Assembly (NCBI GenBank): GCA_966211335.1
Contig: CBIHNF010000001.1
Span: forward strand, 1,488,001 to 1,552,000
Direction: 5' to 3'
DNA: 64,000 nt
DNA from: JAPWJZ01 sp966211335
GTDB lineage: Bacteria; Pseudomonadota; Alphaproteobacteria; Micavibrionales; UBA2020
Under the pieces are notes generated by a model. The model saw only the letters and a program-made list of their open reading frames with translations, made no database searches and was not told the origin of the DNA. The translations under genes were made by a program, and so were the position numbers. This document shows, piece after piece, positions 26,985 through 36,382 of this stretch; positions within the stretch are counted from its first letter, which is position 1; each line of letters starts with the position of its first letter.

Positions 26985-27830
26985 TTAATAAGAAGGAGGC
27001 TTACGCGGCGACAGGCTGAATTTTCCGGCCTTCTGTTTCAGTGTCTGCTGGCGGGCATCGGCGAGAGCGCCTGCAAAATCGAAGCTGTCTTTCAGGCGCT
27101 TCGGCACGCCCTGCCACAGCTCTTCCATTTCCTTGGTGCGGCCTGCCCAGTTTTTAGCGGCGAAAATATCCGCAATGGTGTCTTCGCGGAAAACCGGTTT
27201 CGCTGCTGCCTCCGGAATTTTTGCAAGGCCTCCGATGGCGCCTTCCGACTGCAGGAAATTTATAATCTCGTCATCATTCGTATTCTCCGCGACGTCCAGC
27301 GGCGCAACCTGCTGGCTGTTGACGCGGTTCACATCGGCACCGGCTGCAACCAGCGCACGCACAATCGATTCATTCTGGCGCGTGATGGCTTCATCGAGCG
27401 GCGTCACTTCCCCCTCGACCATGAAGTCGGGATCGATGCCGGTTTTCAGCATTTCAGCAACTTTTTCCGCATCATTCTCGACGACAGCATCAAACAGCGC
27501 ACGCTGGCGCAGGCTGACGAGCGGGTCGAGCGCCGAGCGCGCACCCTTGTGTTCAAGATATTGGAGAATTTCAGCGTCGCCGATGCTTTCCGCCATCTGC
27601 AGCGGGAAGTCGTGGCTGTCCTGAAGGCTGCGGCGGTTCACATCCGCGCCGGCATCGACCAGCGTTTTCACCAGCGCCAGATTGCCGTGACGAAGTGCTT
27701 CGTGCAGCGGGGTGGTATCGACATAAAGAAAATCGGGGTGCACGCCTTCCGTCAGCAGCGCGGTGGTGAGCTGCAGATTGTTGTCGTACACGGCCGCCAT
27801 CAAGGCTTCCTGCCCTCTGGAAAAGCGCAT
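26985..27830 (-). CDS. Ankyrin-repeat protein B
   Basis: A 281-residue protein with clear ankyrin repeats in its first 200 residues: DTTPLHEALRHGNLALVKTL with VDAGADVNRR, then RALFDAVVENDAEKVAEMLK, VTPLDEAITRQNESIVRALV with AAGADVNRVN, and APLDVAENTNDDEIINFLQS. The C-terminal 80 residues are charged and end in a Lys/Arg/Pro-rich tail. ATG 27830 has AGGTGAA upstream. No export signal is seen. It lies between purA (75 nt) and ankyrin gene A; partners are unknown. Confidence 0.85.
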   Translation of the reverse strand: MRFSRGQEALMAAVYDNNLQLTTALLTEGVHPDFLYVDTTPLHEALRHGNLALVKTLVDAGADVNRRSLQDSHDFPLQMAESIGDAEILQYLEHKGARSALDPLVSLRQRALFDAVVENDAEKVAEMLKTGIDPDFMVEGEVTPLDEAITRQNESIVRALVAAGADVNRVNSQQVAPLDVAENTNDDEIINFLQSEGAIGGLAKIPEAAAKPVFREDTIADIFAAKNWAGRTKEMEELWQGVPKRLKDSFDFAGALADARQQTLKQKAGKFSLSPRKPPSY

Positions 27831-27904
27831 TCTTCACCTGCCCGAAATTCTGTTGAGTTTTCCTTTTACCGGAAAACGGCAGGCTTGTGAAGGCAGCTTC
27901 AGGG

Positions 27905-29188
27905 TTAGATAATTTCCCGCACCCGGATGGTATCTTCACGTTCCGGACTGGTCGAGATAATCACGGCCATGACGCCGGTCAGCTCCTGCAGCCGGTGGAT
28001 GTATTTCAGCGCGGCAGCGGGCAGTTCCGAGAGTTTGCGCATGCCGCGCAGGGGTGTTTGCCAGCCTTCCATCGTCTCATACACCGGCTGCAGTTTTGCC
28101 TGCAGGTCTTCGGAGGCGGGCAGGTAGTCATAGGTCTTGCCGTCGGCGGTATAGCCCGTGCAAATCTTGATTTCTTTAAGCGTGTCCATGACATCCAGCT
28201 TCATTAGCGCAAGGCCGCGGATGCCGCAGATTTTCACGGCCTGCTTTACCTGCACGGCATCGAACCAACCGCAGCGGCGGCGGCGGCCTGTGGTGGTGCC
28301 GAATTCATGGCCGCGTTCGGTCAGCGTATCGCCGACCGCATCGAACAATTCCGTCGGGAAGGGGCCGGAGCCGACGCGGGTCGAATAGGCCTTGGTAATG
28401 CCGAGGATATAACCCAGCTGATCCGCGCCGACGCCCGAACCCGTGGCCGCCTGCGCAGCAATAGTGTTGGAGGAGGTAACATAAGGATAGGTGCCGTGGT
28501 CGACGTCGAGCATCACGCCCTGCGCGCCTTCGAAAAGCACGGTTTTATTGTCGATTTTTGCGTCATTCAGCACGCGCCATGTCGGCGCGATATGCGGAAG
28601 GATGCGCGGGGCGACCGCCTTCAGCTTCTCCGTCAGCTCGTCAACGTTGAAGCTGTCGGCGCCAAGGCCCTTATAGAGCGCGTTGTAGTAGAAGGCGAGC
28701 TTTTCGACTTTGGCGCGAATGGTTTCGGGGTGCGCAAGGTCGCACATGCGCAGCGCCCGGCGGCCCACTTGGTCTTCATAGGCGGGGCCGATGCCGCGGC
28801 CGGTGGTGCCGATTTTGGCATTGCCGCGCGCTTCTTCAAGCGCCTTGTCGAGGGCCGAGTTGACGGGAAGGATGAGGGTTGCGGATTCAGACACCAGTAG
28901 ATTTTCCGGCGTGATGTTGACGCCTTGCCCTTTGAGCGTATCGATCTCGTTCAGCAACGCCCAAGGATCAACAACGACGCCGTTGCCGATGATTGACAGC
29001 TTCCCGCGAACAACGCCGGAGGGGAGGAGATGCAGCTTGTACGTTTTGCCATCGATGACGAGGGTATGACCCGCGTTATGGCCGCCCTGAAAGCGCGCGA
29101 CAATGTCGGCCCGTGCGGCCAGCCAGTCGACGATTTTGCCTTTGCCTTCGTCGCCCCATTGCGAGCCGATGACGGTGATATTTGCCAT
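27905..29188 (-). CDS. purA: Adenylosuccinate synthetase
   Basis: PurA joins IMP and aspartate using GTP, the first committed step to AMP. I choose ATG 29188, which gives MANITVIGSQWGDEGKGKIV and a well-placed AAGGAAG; an ATG two codons earlier (29194) is possible. The product is 427 residues, the normal length. Catalytic and nucleotide-binding motifs are GDEGKGK (residues 12-18), GGHNAGHT with the catalytic His, IGTTGRGIGPAYEDQVGRRA, the FEGAQGVMLDVDHGTYPYVT stretch, and the C-terminal GRRRRCGWFDAVQVKQA. Confidence 0.97.
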   Translation of the reverse strand: MANITVIGSQWGDEGKGKIVDWLAARADIVARFQGGHNAGHTLVIDGKTYKLHLLPSGVVRGKLSIIGNGVVVDPWALLNEIDTLKGQGVNITPENLLVSESATLILPVNSALDKALEEARGNAKIGTTGRGIGPAYEDQVGRRALRMCDLAHPETIRAKVEKLAFYYNALYKGLGADSFNVDELTEKLKAVAPRILPHIAPTWRVLNDAKIDNKTVLFEGAQGVMLDVDHGTYPYVTSSNTIAAQAATGSGVGADQLGYILGITKAYSTRVGSGPFPTELFDAVGDTLTERGHEFGTTTGRRRRCGWFDAVQVKQAVKICGIRGLALMKLDVMDTLKEIKICTGYTADGKTYDYLPASEDLQAKLQPVYETMEGWQTPLRGMRKLSELPAAALKYIHRLQELTGVMAVIISTSPEREDTIRVREII

Positions 29189-29379
29189 ATTCATCTTCCT
29201 TTTGCTGGTAGAACCCTGAATACCATGCAGCCTTGCGCCAAAGCACCGGAAAAATTAGCAAAAACATCAAAAGTTTGAGTCGGATTCAAAGGCCGGAATT
29301 GATAGGTTGGTAGAAATAAGAACCTTCCAGAAAAAGGCTCTGCTTTTGCCCCCTGAAGGTGGCGTCATTGAGGCGAATA

Positions 29380-30612
29380 ATGGGATTACTTGTATTGAAA
29401 TTCGGCGGCACGTCAGTCGCCACCGTTCCGGCTATTGAAAACGTCGCCAACAAGGTCGCGGCGGAACTTGCGGCAGGGCACAAGGTTGCCGTCGTTGTCT
29501 CCGCCATGTCGGGGGTGACCAACCAGCTGGTCGCCTATTGCACCGCCATCAGCCAGATTTTCGACCCGCGCGAATACGACAGCATCGTCGCCTCCGGCGA
29601 ACAAGTCACCTCCGGCCTTCTCGCGCTTGCGCTGCAAAAGCGCGGCATTGCGGCGCGCAGCTTCGCCGGCTGGCAGGTGCCAATCATGACCAGCGATGTG
29701 CACAGCAAGGCGCGCATTAAAGATATTCCGACCGAAAGCCTGCGCGCCTGCCTCGACAAAAACGAAGTCGCGGTGATTGCGGGCTTTCAGGGCATGGCGC
29801 CCGGTGGCCGCATCACGACGCTTGGCCGAGGCGGCTCCGATACTTCCGCCGTTGCGGTTGCTGCCGCCTTGAAGGCGGATCGCTGCGATATTTACACCGA
29901 CGTCGACGGCGTTTACACCGCCGATCCGCGCATCGTCGGCAAGGCGAAAAAAATTCCCAAAATTTCTTATGAAGAAATGCTCGAAATGGCCTCCGTCGGC
30001 GCAAAAGTTCTGCAGACGCGGTCGGTCGAATTGGCGATGAAAGAAAAAGTCCCTGTGCAGGTGCTGTCCAGCTTTGATGGCGCGCTTGGCAGCGACATCC
30101 CCGGAACAATGGTCATGGATGAGGATAATATCGTGGAACAGGAAGTAGTGAGCGGCGTCACCCATAGCAGGGACGAGGCGAAAGTATCATTGCGCAATCT
30201 GCCGGACGTGCCGGGTGTTGCCGCAAAAATCTTCGGCCCCTTGGCCGATGCCGCTATCAACGTCGACATGATCGTCCAGAACGTGTCGCCCGACAAGGCG
30301 CGCACGGACCTGACCTTCACCGTGGGCAGGGCTGATCTGCCGAAGACGCTGGAAGTTTTGAAAGCCGTCAACCTTGACGGCACAACGATCGACTCCTCCG
30401 CGGACGTTGCCAAAGTTTCCATCATCGGCATCGGCATGCGCTCCTACGTCGGCGTCGCCTCCAAAATGTTCCAGGTGCTGGCGGAAAAAGGCATCAACAT
30501 CCAGGTCATCACAACCTCTGAAATCAAAGTCTCAGTCCTGATTGGCGAGGAATATACCGAGCTCGCGGTGCGCAGCCTGCACACTGCCTACGGCCTCGAC
30601 CAGGCGGGGTAA
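29380..30612 (+). CDS. lysC: Aspartate kinase
   Basis: Aspartokinase phosphorylates aspartate for lysine, threonine, methionine and diaminopimelate synthesis. ATG 29380, with GAGGCG upstream, gives 410 residues. The kinase domain has KFGGTSVAT (from residue 7), VSAMSGVTNQL, GRGGSDTSAVAVAAAL and DVDGVYTADPRIV. Two C-terminal ACT domains (about residues 270-400; VPGVAAKIFGPLADAAINVD, MRSYVGVASKMFQVLAEKGI) imply feedback regulation by amino acids. It diverges from purA across 191 nt and is followed 23 nt later by ptsP, a pairing common in alphaproteobacteria. Confidence 0.96.
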   Translation: MGLLVLKFGGTSVATVPAIENVANKVAAELAAGHKVAVVVSAMSGVTNQLVAYCTAISQIFDPREYDSIVASGEQVTSGLLALALQKRGIAARSFAGWQVPIMTSDVHSKARIKDIPTESLRACLDKNEVAVIAGFQGMAPGGRITTLGRGGSDTSAVAVAAALKADRCDIYTDVDGVYTADPRIVGKAKKIPKISYEEMLEMASVGAKVLQTRSVELAMKEKVPVQVLSSFDGALGSDIPGTMVMDEDNIVEQEVVSGVTHSRDEAKVSLRNLPDVPGVAAKIFGPLADAAINVDMIVQNVSPDKARTDLTFTVGRADLPKTLEVLKAVNLDGTTIDSSADVAKVSIIGIGMRSYVGVASKMFQVLAEKGINIQVITTSEIKVSVLIGEEYTELAVRSLHTAYGLDQAG

Positions 30613-30635
30613 GCAAGACTGGCCAGGAAAAGCGC

Positions 30636-32975
30636 ATGAAGCCCGAGGCAAAAAACTGGCCCGCCATCACGCCCCCCAGCGCGGAAGCGCAGGACCGCAA
30701 GGCGTCGGAATTCATCGATGCCCAAATGACTCTGTCGGCGCCGAAAAAGCTGATGACGCAGCTGCGCGACATCATGCATTCGGGCAAAGCCTCCGACCTG
30801 AAACTCGACGACCTCGTCCGCCTTGTCGCCAAGGAATTGCGCTCGGATGAATGCGCCTGCTACGTGCAGCGCGCGGGTGAGGTTCTGGAGCTATTTTCAT
30901 CGAGCGTACTGAAACCGGAAGACTGCACCCAGACCTTTCGCGTGGGGCAGGGGGCTGTGGGGGATGTCGCGGCCGGGGCCGCGCCGTTGCTGATCGCCGA
31001 TCTTGATACCGATCCCGAAAACGCCGGCTGCGGTTATAAATCTTTCTGCGGCGTGCCGATTTTGCGCGGCGGGTATGTGCGCGGCGTTATCCTAGTCCGC
31101 AACAAGACGCAGCGCAGCTATGGTGAGGAAGCGGTCGATCTTCTGCAGACCGTCGCCATGATCGTCGCCGAAATCATTATCGCTGGCGGGCTGCTCTCCC
31201 GGCTTGAAATCAACTCAGGCCTGTCATCGGGCGCGAAGCCGACGCATATCGAAGGCGTCAGCCTCGGCCGTGGCCTTGCGATTGGCACCGCGCTGCTCTA
31301 CGAGCCCGGCATCGCCATGCGCGATATCGTGGCGGAAGATACCAAGGCGCAGAAGGCGCGGCTCGCGGAAGCCCTCGCCTCCATGCATGACGCGATTGAC
31401 CGCATGCTCAACCGCAACGCCGTGGCGCATGGCAGCGAAAGTCGCGACATTCTGGAAGCCTACCAGATGTTCGCCAAAGACCGCGGCTGGCTCGCGCGTA
31501 TCGAGGCGACGATCGAAAAAGGCCTTTCCGCCGAGGCCGCCGTGCAGCGCGTACAGAACGAAACCCGCGCCCGCATGATGCAGGTGAACGACGCCTACAT
31601 CCGCGACCGGCTGCAGGACCTTGAAGACCTTTCCAATCGCCTGATGGCGCATCTGACGAAACAGGCAAAGCTGCAGGTGGCAACCGACCTGCCGGACAAC
31701 ATCATCCTCGTCGCGCGTTCTCTCGGCCCCGCGGCGCTGCTTGATTTTGACCACACCAAGCTGAAAGGCGTGATTTTGGAGAAGGGCAGCCACTCCAACC
31801 ACGTTGCCATCGTCGCCCGCGCGCTTGGCATTCCCGTGGTGGGGCAGGCAGGTGATATTCACAACTTCCTCGTCAGCGGCGACCAGGTGATTGTGGATGG
31901 CGACCATGGCATGGTCTACATCGGCCCCGCCGATTACATCGTGGACCTCTACACCAAAAGCATGGAAGCGCGCGCCCGCCGCACCAGCCTTTACCGCCGT
32001 CAGGCACAGCAACAATCTGTTACGCTCGATGGCATCAAGATTTCCGTGTTTATGAACGCGGGTCTGATGACGGAAGTGGACTCCGTCGCCGCCCTCGGCG
32101 CGGAAGGTATCGGCCTTTACCGCACCGAGCTGTCGTTTATGGGCTGGCAGAAATACCCGCTGGTGGTGACGCAGGCCGCCTTCTACGGCCAGATCATGGA
32201 CAAAATGGGTGACAAGCCGGTCGTCTTCCGGACCCTCGACATTGGCGGTGACAAGCCGCTGCCGTACTTCAAGGCGCCGGATGAGGACAACCCCGCCCTC
32301 GGCTGGCGCGCCATCCGTATCGGCATGGACCGGCCGGCCGTGCTGCGCACCCAGTTCCGCGCCTTTATCCGCGGCTCGCGCGGGCGTCCGCTGAAAATCA
32401 TGCTGCCGTTTGTGACGGAGGTCGCAGAATTCGACCGCGCCAAGGTACTGCTTGAAATGGAAAAGACGCGCGCCCGCCAGAACGGCATCACCGTGCCGGA
32501 GAAAATTGAACTGGGCGTCATGCTGGAGGTACCTTCGCTGCTCTTCCAACTGGATACGCTGCTGCAGACGGTCGATTTTATTTCCGTCGGCACCAACGAT
32601 TTGATGCAATATCTCTATGCCGCCGACCGCAACAACTTCAACATCAAGAACCGCTATGACGCGCTTTCCCCGGCCATGCTACGCGTGCTGAAGGACATCG
32701 CCAACAAATGCAACGCCGCCAATGTGCCCGTCAGCATCTGCGGCGAGATGGCGGGGCATCCGCTCGAAGCCATGGTGCTGATTGCGCTTGGCTTCCGCAA
32801 TTTGTCCGTTTCCGCGCAATCGGTGGAAGCGGTGAAAACCATGGTGCCGACGCTCGATACCACGAGCCTTGTGCCCTACCTTGAACAACTCATGACCTCG
32901 CGTGAACACAGTCTCCGGCAGCGGCTGACGTCCTTCGCACAGGACCATAAAGTCAGTCTTGAACAACCCGAATAA
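30636..32975 (+). CDS. ptsP: Phosphoenolpyruvate-protein phosphotransferase PtsP (EI-Ntr) with GAF domain
   Basis: A 779-residue EI-Ntr. After about 45 N-terminal residues, a GAF domain (about 55-190) is followed by the PTS enzyme I N-domain and the phospho-His loop GSHSNHVAIVARALG, with His389 the expected phosphorylated residue. The PEP-binding barrel includes GIGLYRTELSFM, DIGGDKPLPYF, the VGTNDLMQYLYAADRNN segment and the catalytic Cys of SICGEMAGHP. EI-Ntr starts the nitrogen-PTS relay to NPr and EIIA-Ntr, typically sensing glutamine through GAF. ATG 30636 has AGGA upstream. Confidence 0.95.
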   Translation: MKPEAKNWPAITPPSAEAQDRKASEFIDAQMTLSAPKKLMTQLRDIMHSGKASDLKLDDLVRLVAKELRSDECACYVQRAGEVLELFSSSVLKPEDCTQTFRVGQGAVGDVAAGAAPLLIADLDTDPENAGCGYKSFCGVPILRGGYVRGVILVRNKTQRSYGEEAVDLLQTVAMIVAEIIIAGGLLSRLEINSGLSSGAKPTHIEGVSLGRGLAIGTALLYEPGIAMRDIVAEDTKAQKARLAEALASMHDAIDRMLNRNAVAHGSESRDILEAYQMFAKDRGWLARIEATIEKGLSAEAAVQRVQNETRARMMQVNDAYIRDRLQDLEDLSNRLMAHLTKQAKLQVATDLPDNIILVARSLGPAALLDFDHTKLKGVILEKGSHSNHVAIVARALGIPVVGQAGDIHNFLVSGDQVIVDGDHGMVYIGPADYIVDLYTKSMEARARRTSLYRRQAQQQSVTLDGIKISVFMNAGLMTEVDSVAALGAEGIGLYRTELSFMGWQKYPLVVTQAAFYGQIMDKMGDKPVVFRTLDIGGDKPLPYFKAPDEDNPALGWRAIRIGMDRPAVLRTQFRAFIRGSRGRPLKIMLPFVTEVAEFDRAKVLLEMEKTRARQNGITVPEKIELGVMLEVPSLLFQLDTLLQTVDFISVGTNDLMQYLYAADRNNFNIKNRYDALSPAMLRVLKDIANKCNAANVPVSICGEMAGHPLEAMVLIALGFRNLSVSAQSVEAVKTMVPTLDTTSLVPYLEQLMTSREHSLRQRLTSFAQDHKVSLEQPE

Positions 32976-32990
32976 GTGACGGATGGAAAC

Positions 32991-34133
32991 ATGACCGAAG
33001 AAAAAGAAAAAAAACGCAAACGCTCCCACGGCGAGCCGGAGCAGGGCGGCAATGCGCAGAACCTGAAAACGGGCGAGCTGCTGCGCCAGACGCGCCTTGC
33101 CCGCGGTATCGAACTCGAAGAGATTTCCGCCGTCATCCATGTGCGCGTCTCCCAGCTCAAAGCGATCGAGGAAGACCATATCGAGGCGCTACCGGGCATG
33201 ACTTATGCCCTGGGCTTCGTCAAAAGCTACGCCAATTACCTGAAGCTTGACGCCGCAGATATTCTCGCGAAATTCCGCGCAGAACACGGTGCCGCCAGTT
33301 CCCGGCCGCAGATTCATGCGCCGGAGCCGATCAGCGAAAGCAAGATGCCGGACCCCTTGATGCTCGGCATCGCCGGATTCTGCGTCGTTCTGCTGATTGC
33401 GGCCTGGGCCGTTTTCTCCGGCGGCAAGGACAGTGATAAAACCGTCGCTGATGCCATTCCGCCGGCGCCTGTCGTTTCCGGCACGCCTTCCGTCCTCGTT
33501 GCGGCACCGCCGGTACCGACCGCAACGGCGGCCGCGACGCCTGTTGCGGGTGCATCCGGCAACGCGCCGATTTCGACCGGCCCCCTGACAGCGCCCGTAA
33601 CACCCGTGCAGCGTGCCGGTGACAGCCTTGTCTCCCCGCCCTCGGCACCGGCTTCAACGGCACCTGCGGCTACGGCCACCGCCAGCCGTCTGGTGCTGCC
33701 GACCCATAAACCCGCCGCGCCATCCGAAGCGCCCGCGACGGAGACGGAAGATGCGCCGCCGCCGGCTGATACGGCGGATGCAGGCAATCCCGCGAATGGT
33801 GCCATCAACTGGAATGCGCCGCCCGCCAATGATGTCATCAATGTCAGCCGCGGCAAGGGCCGCGTCATGCTGCAATCGACCGATTTCACTTGGGTGCAGG
33901 TGACCGATGCCAGCCGGCATATTTTGATCAAGAAAGTCCTGCGCCCCGGCGAGCGTTACTTCGTGCCGGATGTGCCGGGGGCGTCGCTGATCACATCCAA
34001 CGCTGGCGGCTTACAGATCCTCGTGGATGGCACCAGCATCGGCAGCCTTGGCGACCCCGGGCAGATTGTGCGCGGCGTACGCCTTGATCCCGACGCGCTC
34101 AAAAAACCGAAACGCGTGAAGCATTACGAATAA
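32991..34133 (+). CDS. RodZ-like HTH/transmembrane/DUF4115 protein
   Basis: I use ATG 32991 (380 residues); GTG 32976 would add five. The layout matches RodZ: a basic N-terminus, a helix-turn-helix of the HTH_25 type (about residues 27-95, with LLRQTRLARGIELEEISAVI and GFVKSYANYL), one membrane segment at about 122-143, a long Ala/Pro/Thr-rich linker (about 150-275), and a C-terminal DUF4115 beta domain (DFTWVQVTDASRHILIKKVL). RodZ links MreB to the rod-shape machinery. It lies 15 nt after ptsP and 17 nt before ispG, so probably in one operon. Confidence 0.85.
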   Translation: MTEEKEKKRKRSHGEPEQGGNAQNLKTGELLRQTRLARGIELEEISAVIHVRVSQLKAIEEDHIEALPGMTYALGFVKSYANYLKLDAADILAKFRAEHGAASSRPQIHAPEPISESKMPDPLMLGIAGFCVVLLIAAWAVFSGGKDSDKTVADAIPPAPVVSGTPSVLVAAPPVPTATAAATPVAGASGNAPISTGPLTAPVTPVQRAGDSLVSPPSAPASTAPAATATASRLVLPTHKPAAPSEAPATETEDAPPPADTADAGNPANGAINWNAPPANDVINVSRGKGRVMLQSTDFTWVQVTDASRHILIKKVLRPGERYFVPDVPGASLITSNAGGLQILVDGTSIGSLGDPGQIVRGVRLDPDALKKPKRVKHYE

Positions 34134-34150
34134 AACCAGAGTTATCCGCC

Positions 34151-35299
34151 ATGACCTATCAGACAAGACCTTATCGCATGATCCAGCGTCGCAAGACGCG
34201 CACCGTTTACGTCGGTAAAGTGCCGGTTGGGGGCGATCACCCGATCACCGTGCAGTCAATGACCAACACGCTGACCTCTGACGTCAAGGCGACGGTCGAG
34301 CAGATCCGCGCACTGGAAGTCGCGGGCGCTGATATCGTGCGCGTGTCCTGCCCGGATGAAGCCTCGACCAAGGCATTGTCGGAAATCATCAAGGAAGTCA
34401 CGGTGCCGATTGTCGCCGACATTCACTTCCATTATAAACGCGGCATTGAATCGGCCTTGGCTGGAGCAGCGTGCCTTCGCATCAACCCCGGCAACATCGG
34501 CTCCGACGAGCGCGTGCGGGAAGTTATCAAGGCGGCGAAGGATAATAACTGCTCCATCCGCATCGGCGTCAACGCGGGATCTCTCGAAAAAGACCTGCTT
34601 GAGCAGTTCGGCGAACCCTGCCCGGAAGCCATGGTCGCCTCCGCCCTGCGTCATATCAAAATCCTCGAAGACAATGACTTCTTTAACTTCAAAATTTCGT
34701 GCAAAGCGTCGGATGTATTCCTCGCCGTTGCCGCCTACCAGCAGCTGTCGGAAGCCTGCGACTATCCGCTCCACGTCGGCGTGACGGAGGCGGGCGGCCT
34801 TCGTACCGGCACGATTAAATCCTCCATCGGCATCGGCAACCTGCTCTGGGCGGGCATTGGCGATACCATCCGCGTGTCGCTTTCGGCCGATCCGGTCGAG
34901 GAAATCAAGGTCGGCTTTGACATTCTGAAGTCGCTCGGCCTGCGCCACCGCGGCGTCAACGTGATAGCCTGCCCCTCCTGCGCGCGGCAGCAGTTTGACG
35001 TCATCAATACGGTGAAAGTGCTGGAAGAGCGTTTGGCGCATATCACGACGCCGATGTCGATTTCCGTCATCGGCTGCGTCGTCAACGGCCCCGGCGAGGC
35101 GCTAATGACCGACATCGGCTTCACTGGCGGCGGGCGCGGTACCCATCAGGTCTATATCGGCGGCCAGCCCGCGCACCGCCTCCAGAACGAGGATATCGTC
35201 CAGCACCTTGTCGAGCAGGTAGAGAAAAAAGCCGCCGAAATCGAAGCGAAAATGGCGGCTGAAGAGGCTGCAAAAGCCCAAGCGCTTGAGACCGCCTGA
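34151..35299 (+). CDS. ispG: 4-hydroxy-3-methylbut-2-en-1-yl diphosphate synthase (flavodoxin), IspG/GcpE
   Basis: IspG catalyses the penultimate step of the MEP isoprenoid pathway with a [4Fe-4S] cluster. The 382-residue protein has the TIM-barrel start RRKTRTVYVGKVPVGGDHPI, VRVSCPDEASTKAL and INPGNIGSDERV. The cluster ligands are visible: CPSC at 274-277 and Cys309 in GCVVNGPGEA; Glu316 follows in the usual place. A Glu/Ala/Lys-rich helix extends the C-terminus. Its TGA overlaps the prfA ATG (TGATG). Cluster supply may come from the suf genes in this same window. Confidence 0.96.
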   Translation: MTYQTRPYRMIQRRKTRTVYVGKVPVGGDHPITVQSMTNTLTSDVKATVEQIRALEVAGADIVRVSCPDEASTKALSEIIKEVTVPIVADIHFHYKRGIESALAGAACLRINPGNIGSDERVREVIKAAKDNNCSIRIGVNAGSLEKDLLEQFGEPCPEAMVASALRHIKILEDNDFFNFKISCKASDVFLAVAAYQQLSEACDYPLHVGVTEAGGLRTGTIKSSIGIGNLLWAGIGDTIRVSLSADPVEEIKVGFDILKSLGLRHRGVNVIACPSCARQQFDVINTVKVLEERLAHITTPMSISVIGCVVNGPGEALMTDIGFTGGGRGTHQVYIGGQPAHRLQNEDIVQHLVEQVEKKAAEIEAKMAAEEAAKAQALETA

Positions 35300-36375
35300 T
35301 GTCGCTCGACCGCAAACTGTCACAGGTGCTCGCGCGCTTTAACGAGATTGAGGGCTTGATGTCGACGGCGGGCATGGCCTCCGATGAATTTATCAAGTTG
35401 TCGAAGGAATATGCCGAACTAACACCGCTTGCTGCTGTCATTCGTGACTACCAGAAGGCGCAAAAGGAATATGCCGACCTCGACAGCATTATGCGCGACC
35501 AGTCGGCCGATAAGGAAATGCGCGCGCTGGCGGAGGAGGATTACTACAAGCTGAAAGACCAGCTGCCTGAATTCGAGAAAAACATCCACATCGCCCTGTT
35601 ACCGAAAGACGAGGCGGATGCCAAGAACGCCATCCTCGAAATCCGCGCGGGCACGGGCGGGGATGAAGCCGCGCTGTTCGCCTCCGACCTCTTCGATATG
35701 TACAAGCGCTATGCGGATTTAAAGGGCTGGCGTTTTGAGGTTATGGAGCTGTCGCAAAGCGACCTCGGGGGCCTCAAGCAGGCAGTCATTGAAGTCTCCG
35801 GCCAGAATGTCTTCCAGCGGCTGAAGTTTGAATCCGGCGTCCACCGCGTGCAGCGCGTACCGGCGACGGAAGCTTCCGGCCGCGTCCATACCTCCGCAGC
35901 AACCGTTGCGGTGCTGCCGGAAGCGGAGGAGGTTGACCTCACCATTAACGATGCCGATTTGCGCATCGACGTCTTCCGTGCGGGCGGCGCGGGCGGACAG
36001 CACGTGAACAAAACCGAGTCCGCCGTGCGTATTACGCATATTCCGACCGGCGTCGTCGTACAGCAGCAGGATGAAAAGTCCCAGCACAAGAACAAGGCCA
36101 AGGCCTTAAAAATTCTCCGCTCCCGCCTTTACGACGCGCAGCGGCAGAAGCTGGATGCCGAACGTTCTATCGCCCGCAAGGACCAGGTCGGCTCCGGCGA
36201 CCGGTCGGAGCGCATCCGCACCTATAACTTTCCGCAGGGCCGCGTGACTGACCACCGCATCAACCTGACGCTGTACCAGCTGGACAGGGTCTTGAGCGGC
36301 GAAAACCTCGACGAAATCATCGACCCGCTGATCTCCAACGACCAGGCAGAGAAGCTGTCGGAGATGAGCTGGTAA
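35299..36375 (+). CDS. prfA: Peptide chain release factor 1
   Basis: RF1 terminates translation at UAA and UAG. The 358-residue protein has the stop-codon-reading PAT motif (RVPATEASGR) and the universal GGQ motif at residues 232-234, within RAGGAGGQHVNKTESAVR, whose Gln is a PrmC methylation target. Other hallmarks are GTGGDEAALFASDLFDMYKR and the RSERIRTYNFPQGRVTDHR stretch. The gene overlaps ispG by one base and is followed 7 nt later by prmC, which encodes its modifying enzyme. Confidence 0.97.
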   Translation: MSLDRKLSQVLARFNEIEGLMSTAGMASDEFIKLSKEYAELTPLAAVIRDYQKAQKEYADLDSIMRDQSADKEMRALAEEDYYKLKDQLPEFEKNIHIALLPKDEADAKNAILEIRAGTGGDEAALFASDLFDMYKRYADLKGWRFEVMELSQSDLGGLKQAVIEVSGQNVFQRLKFESGVHRVQRVPATEASGRVHTSAATVAVLPEAEEVDLTINDADLRIDVFRAGGAGGQHVNKTESAVRITHIPTGVVVQQQDEKSQHKNKAKALKILRSRLYDAQRQKLDAERSIARKDQVGSGDRSERIRTYNFPQGRVTDHRINLTLYQLDRVLSGENLDEIIDPLISNDQAEKLSEMSW

Positions 36376-36382
36376 CATAATC

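Noticed and set aside
27857..27877. Perfect GTTTTCC/GGAAAAC hairpin after purA as a terminator
   Set aside because: It has no T tract on either side and weak AT-rich arms; kept only as an unexplained inverted repeat.
31224..32609. Long minus-strand frame antisense to ptsP
   Set aside because: It lies wholly within ptsP, is His/Arg-rich as antisense frames are, and shows no domain.
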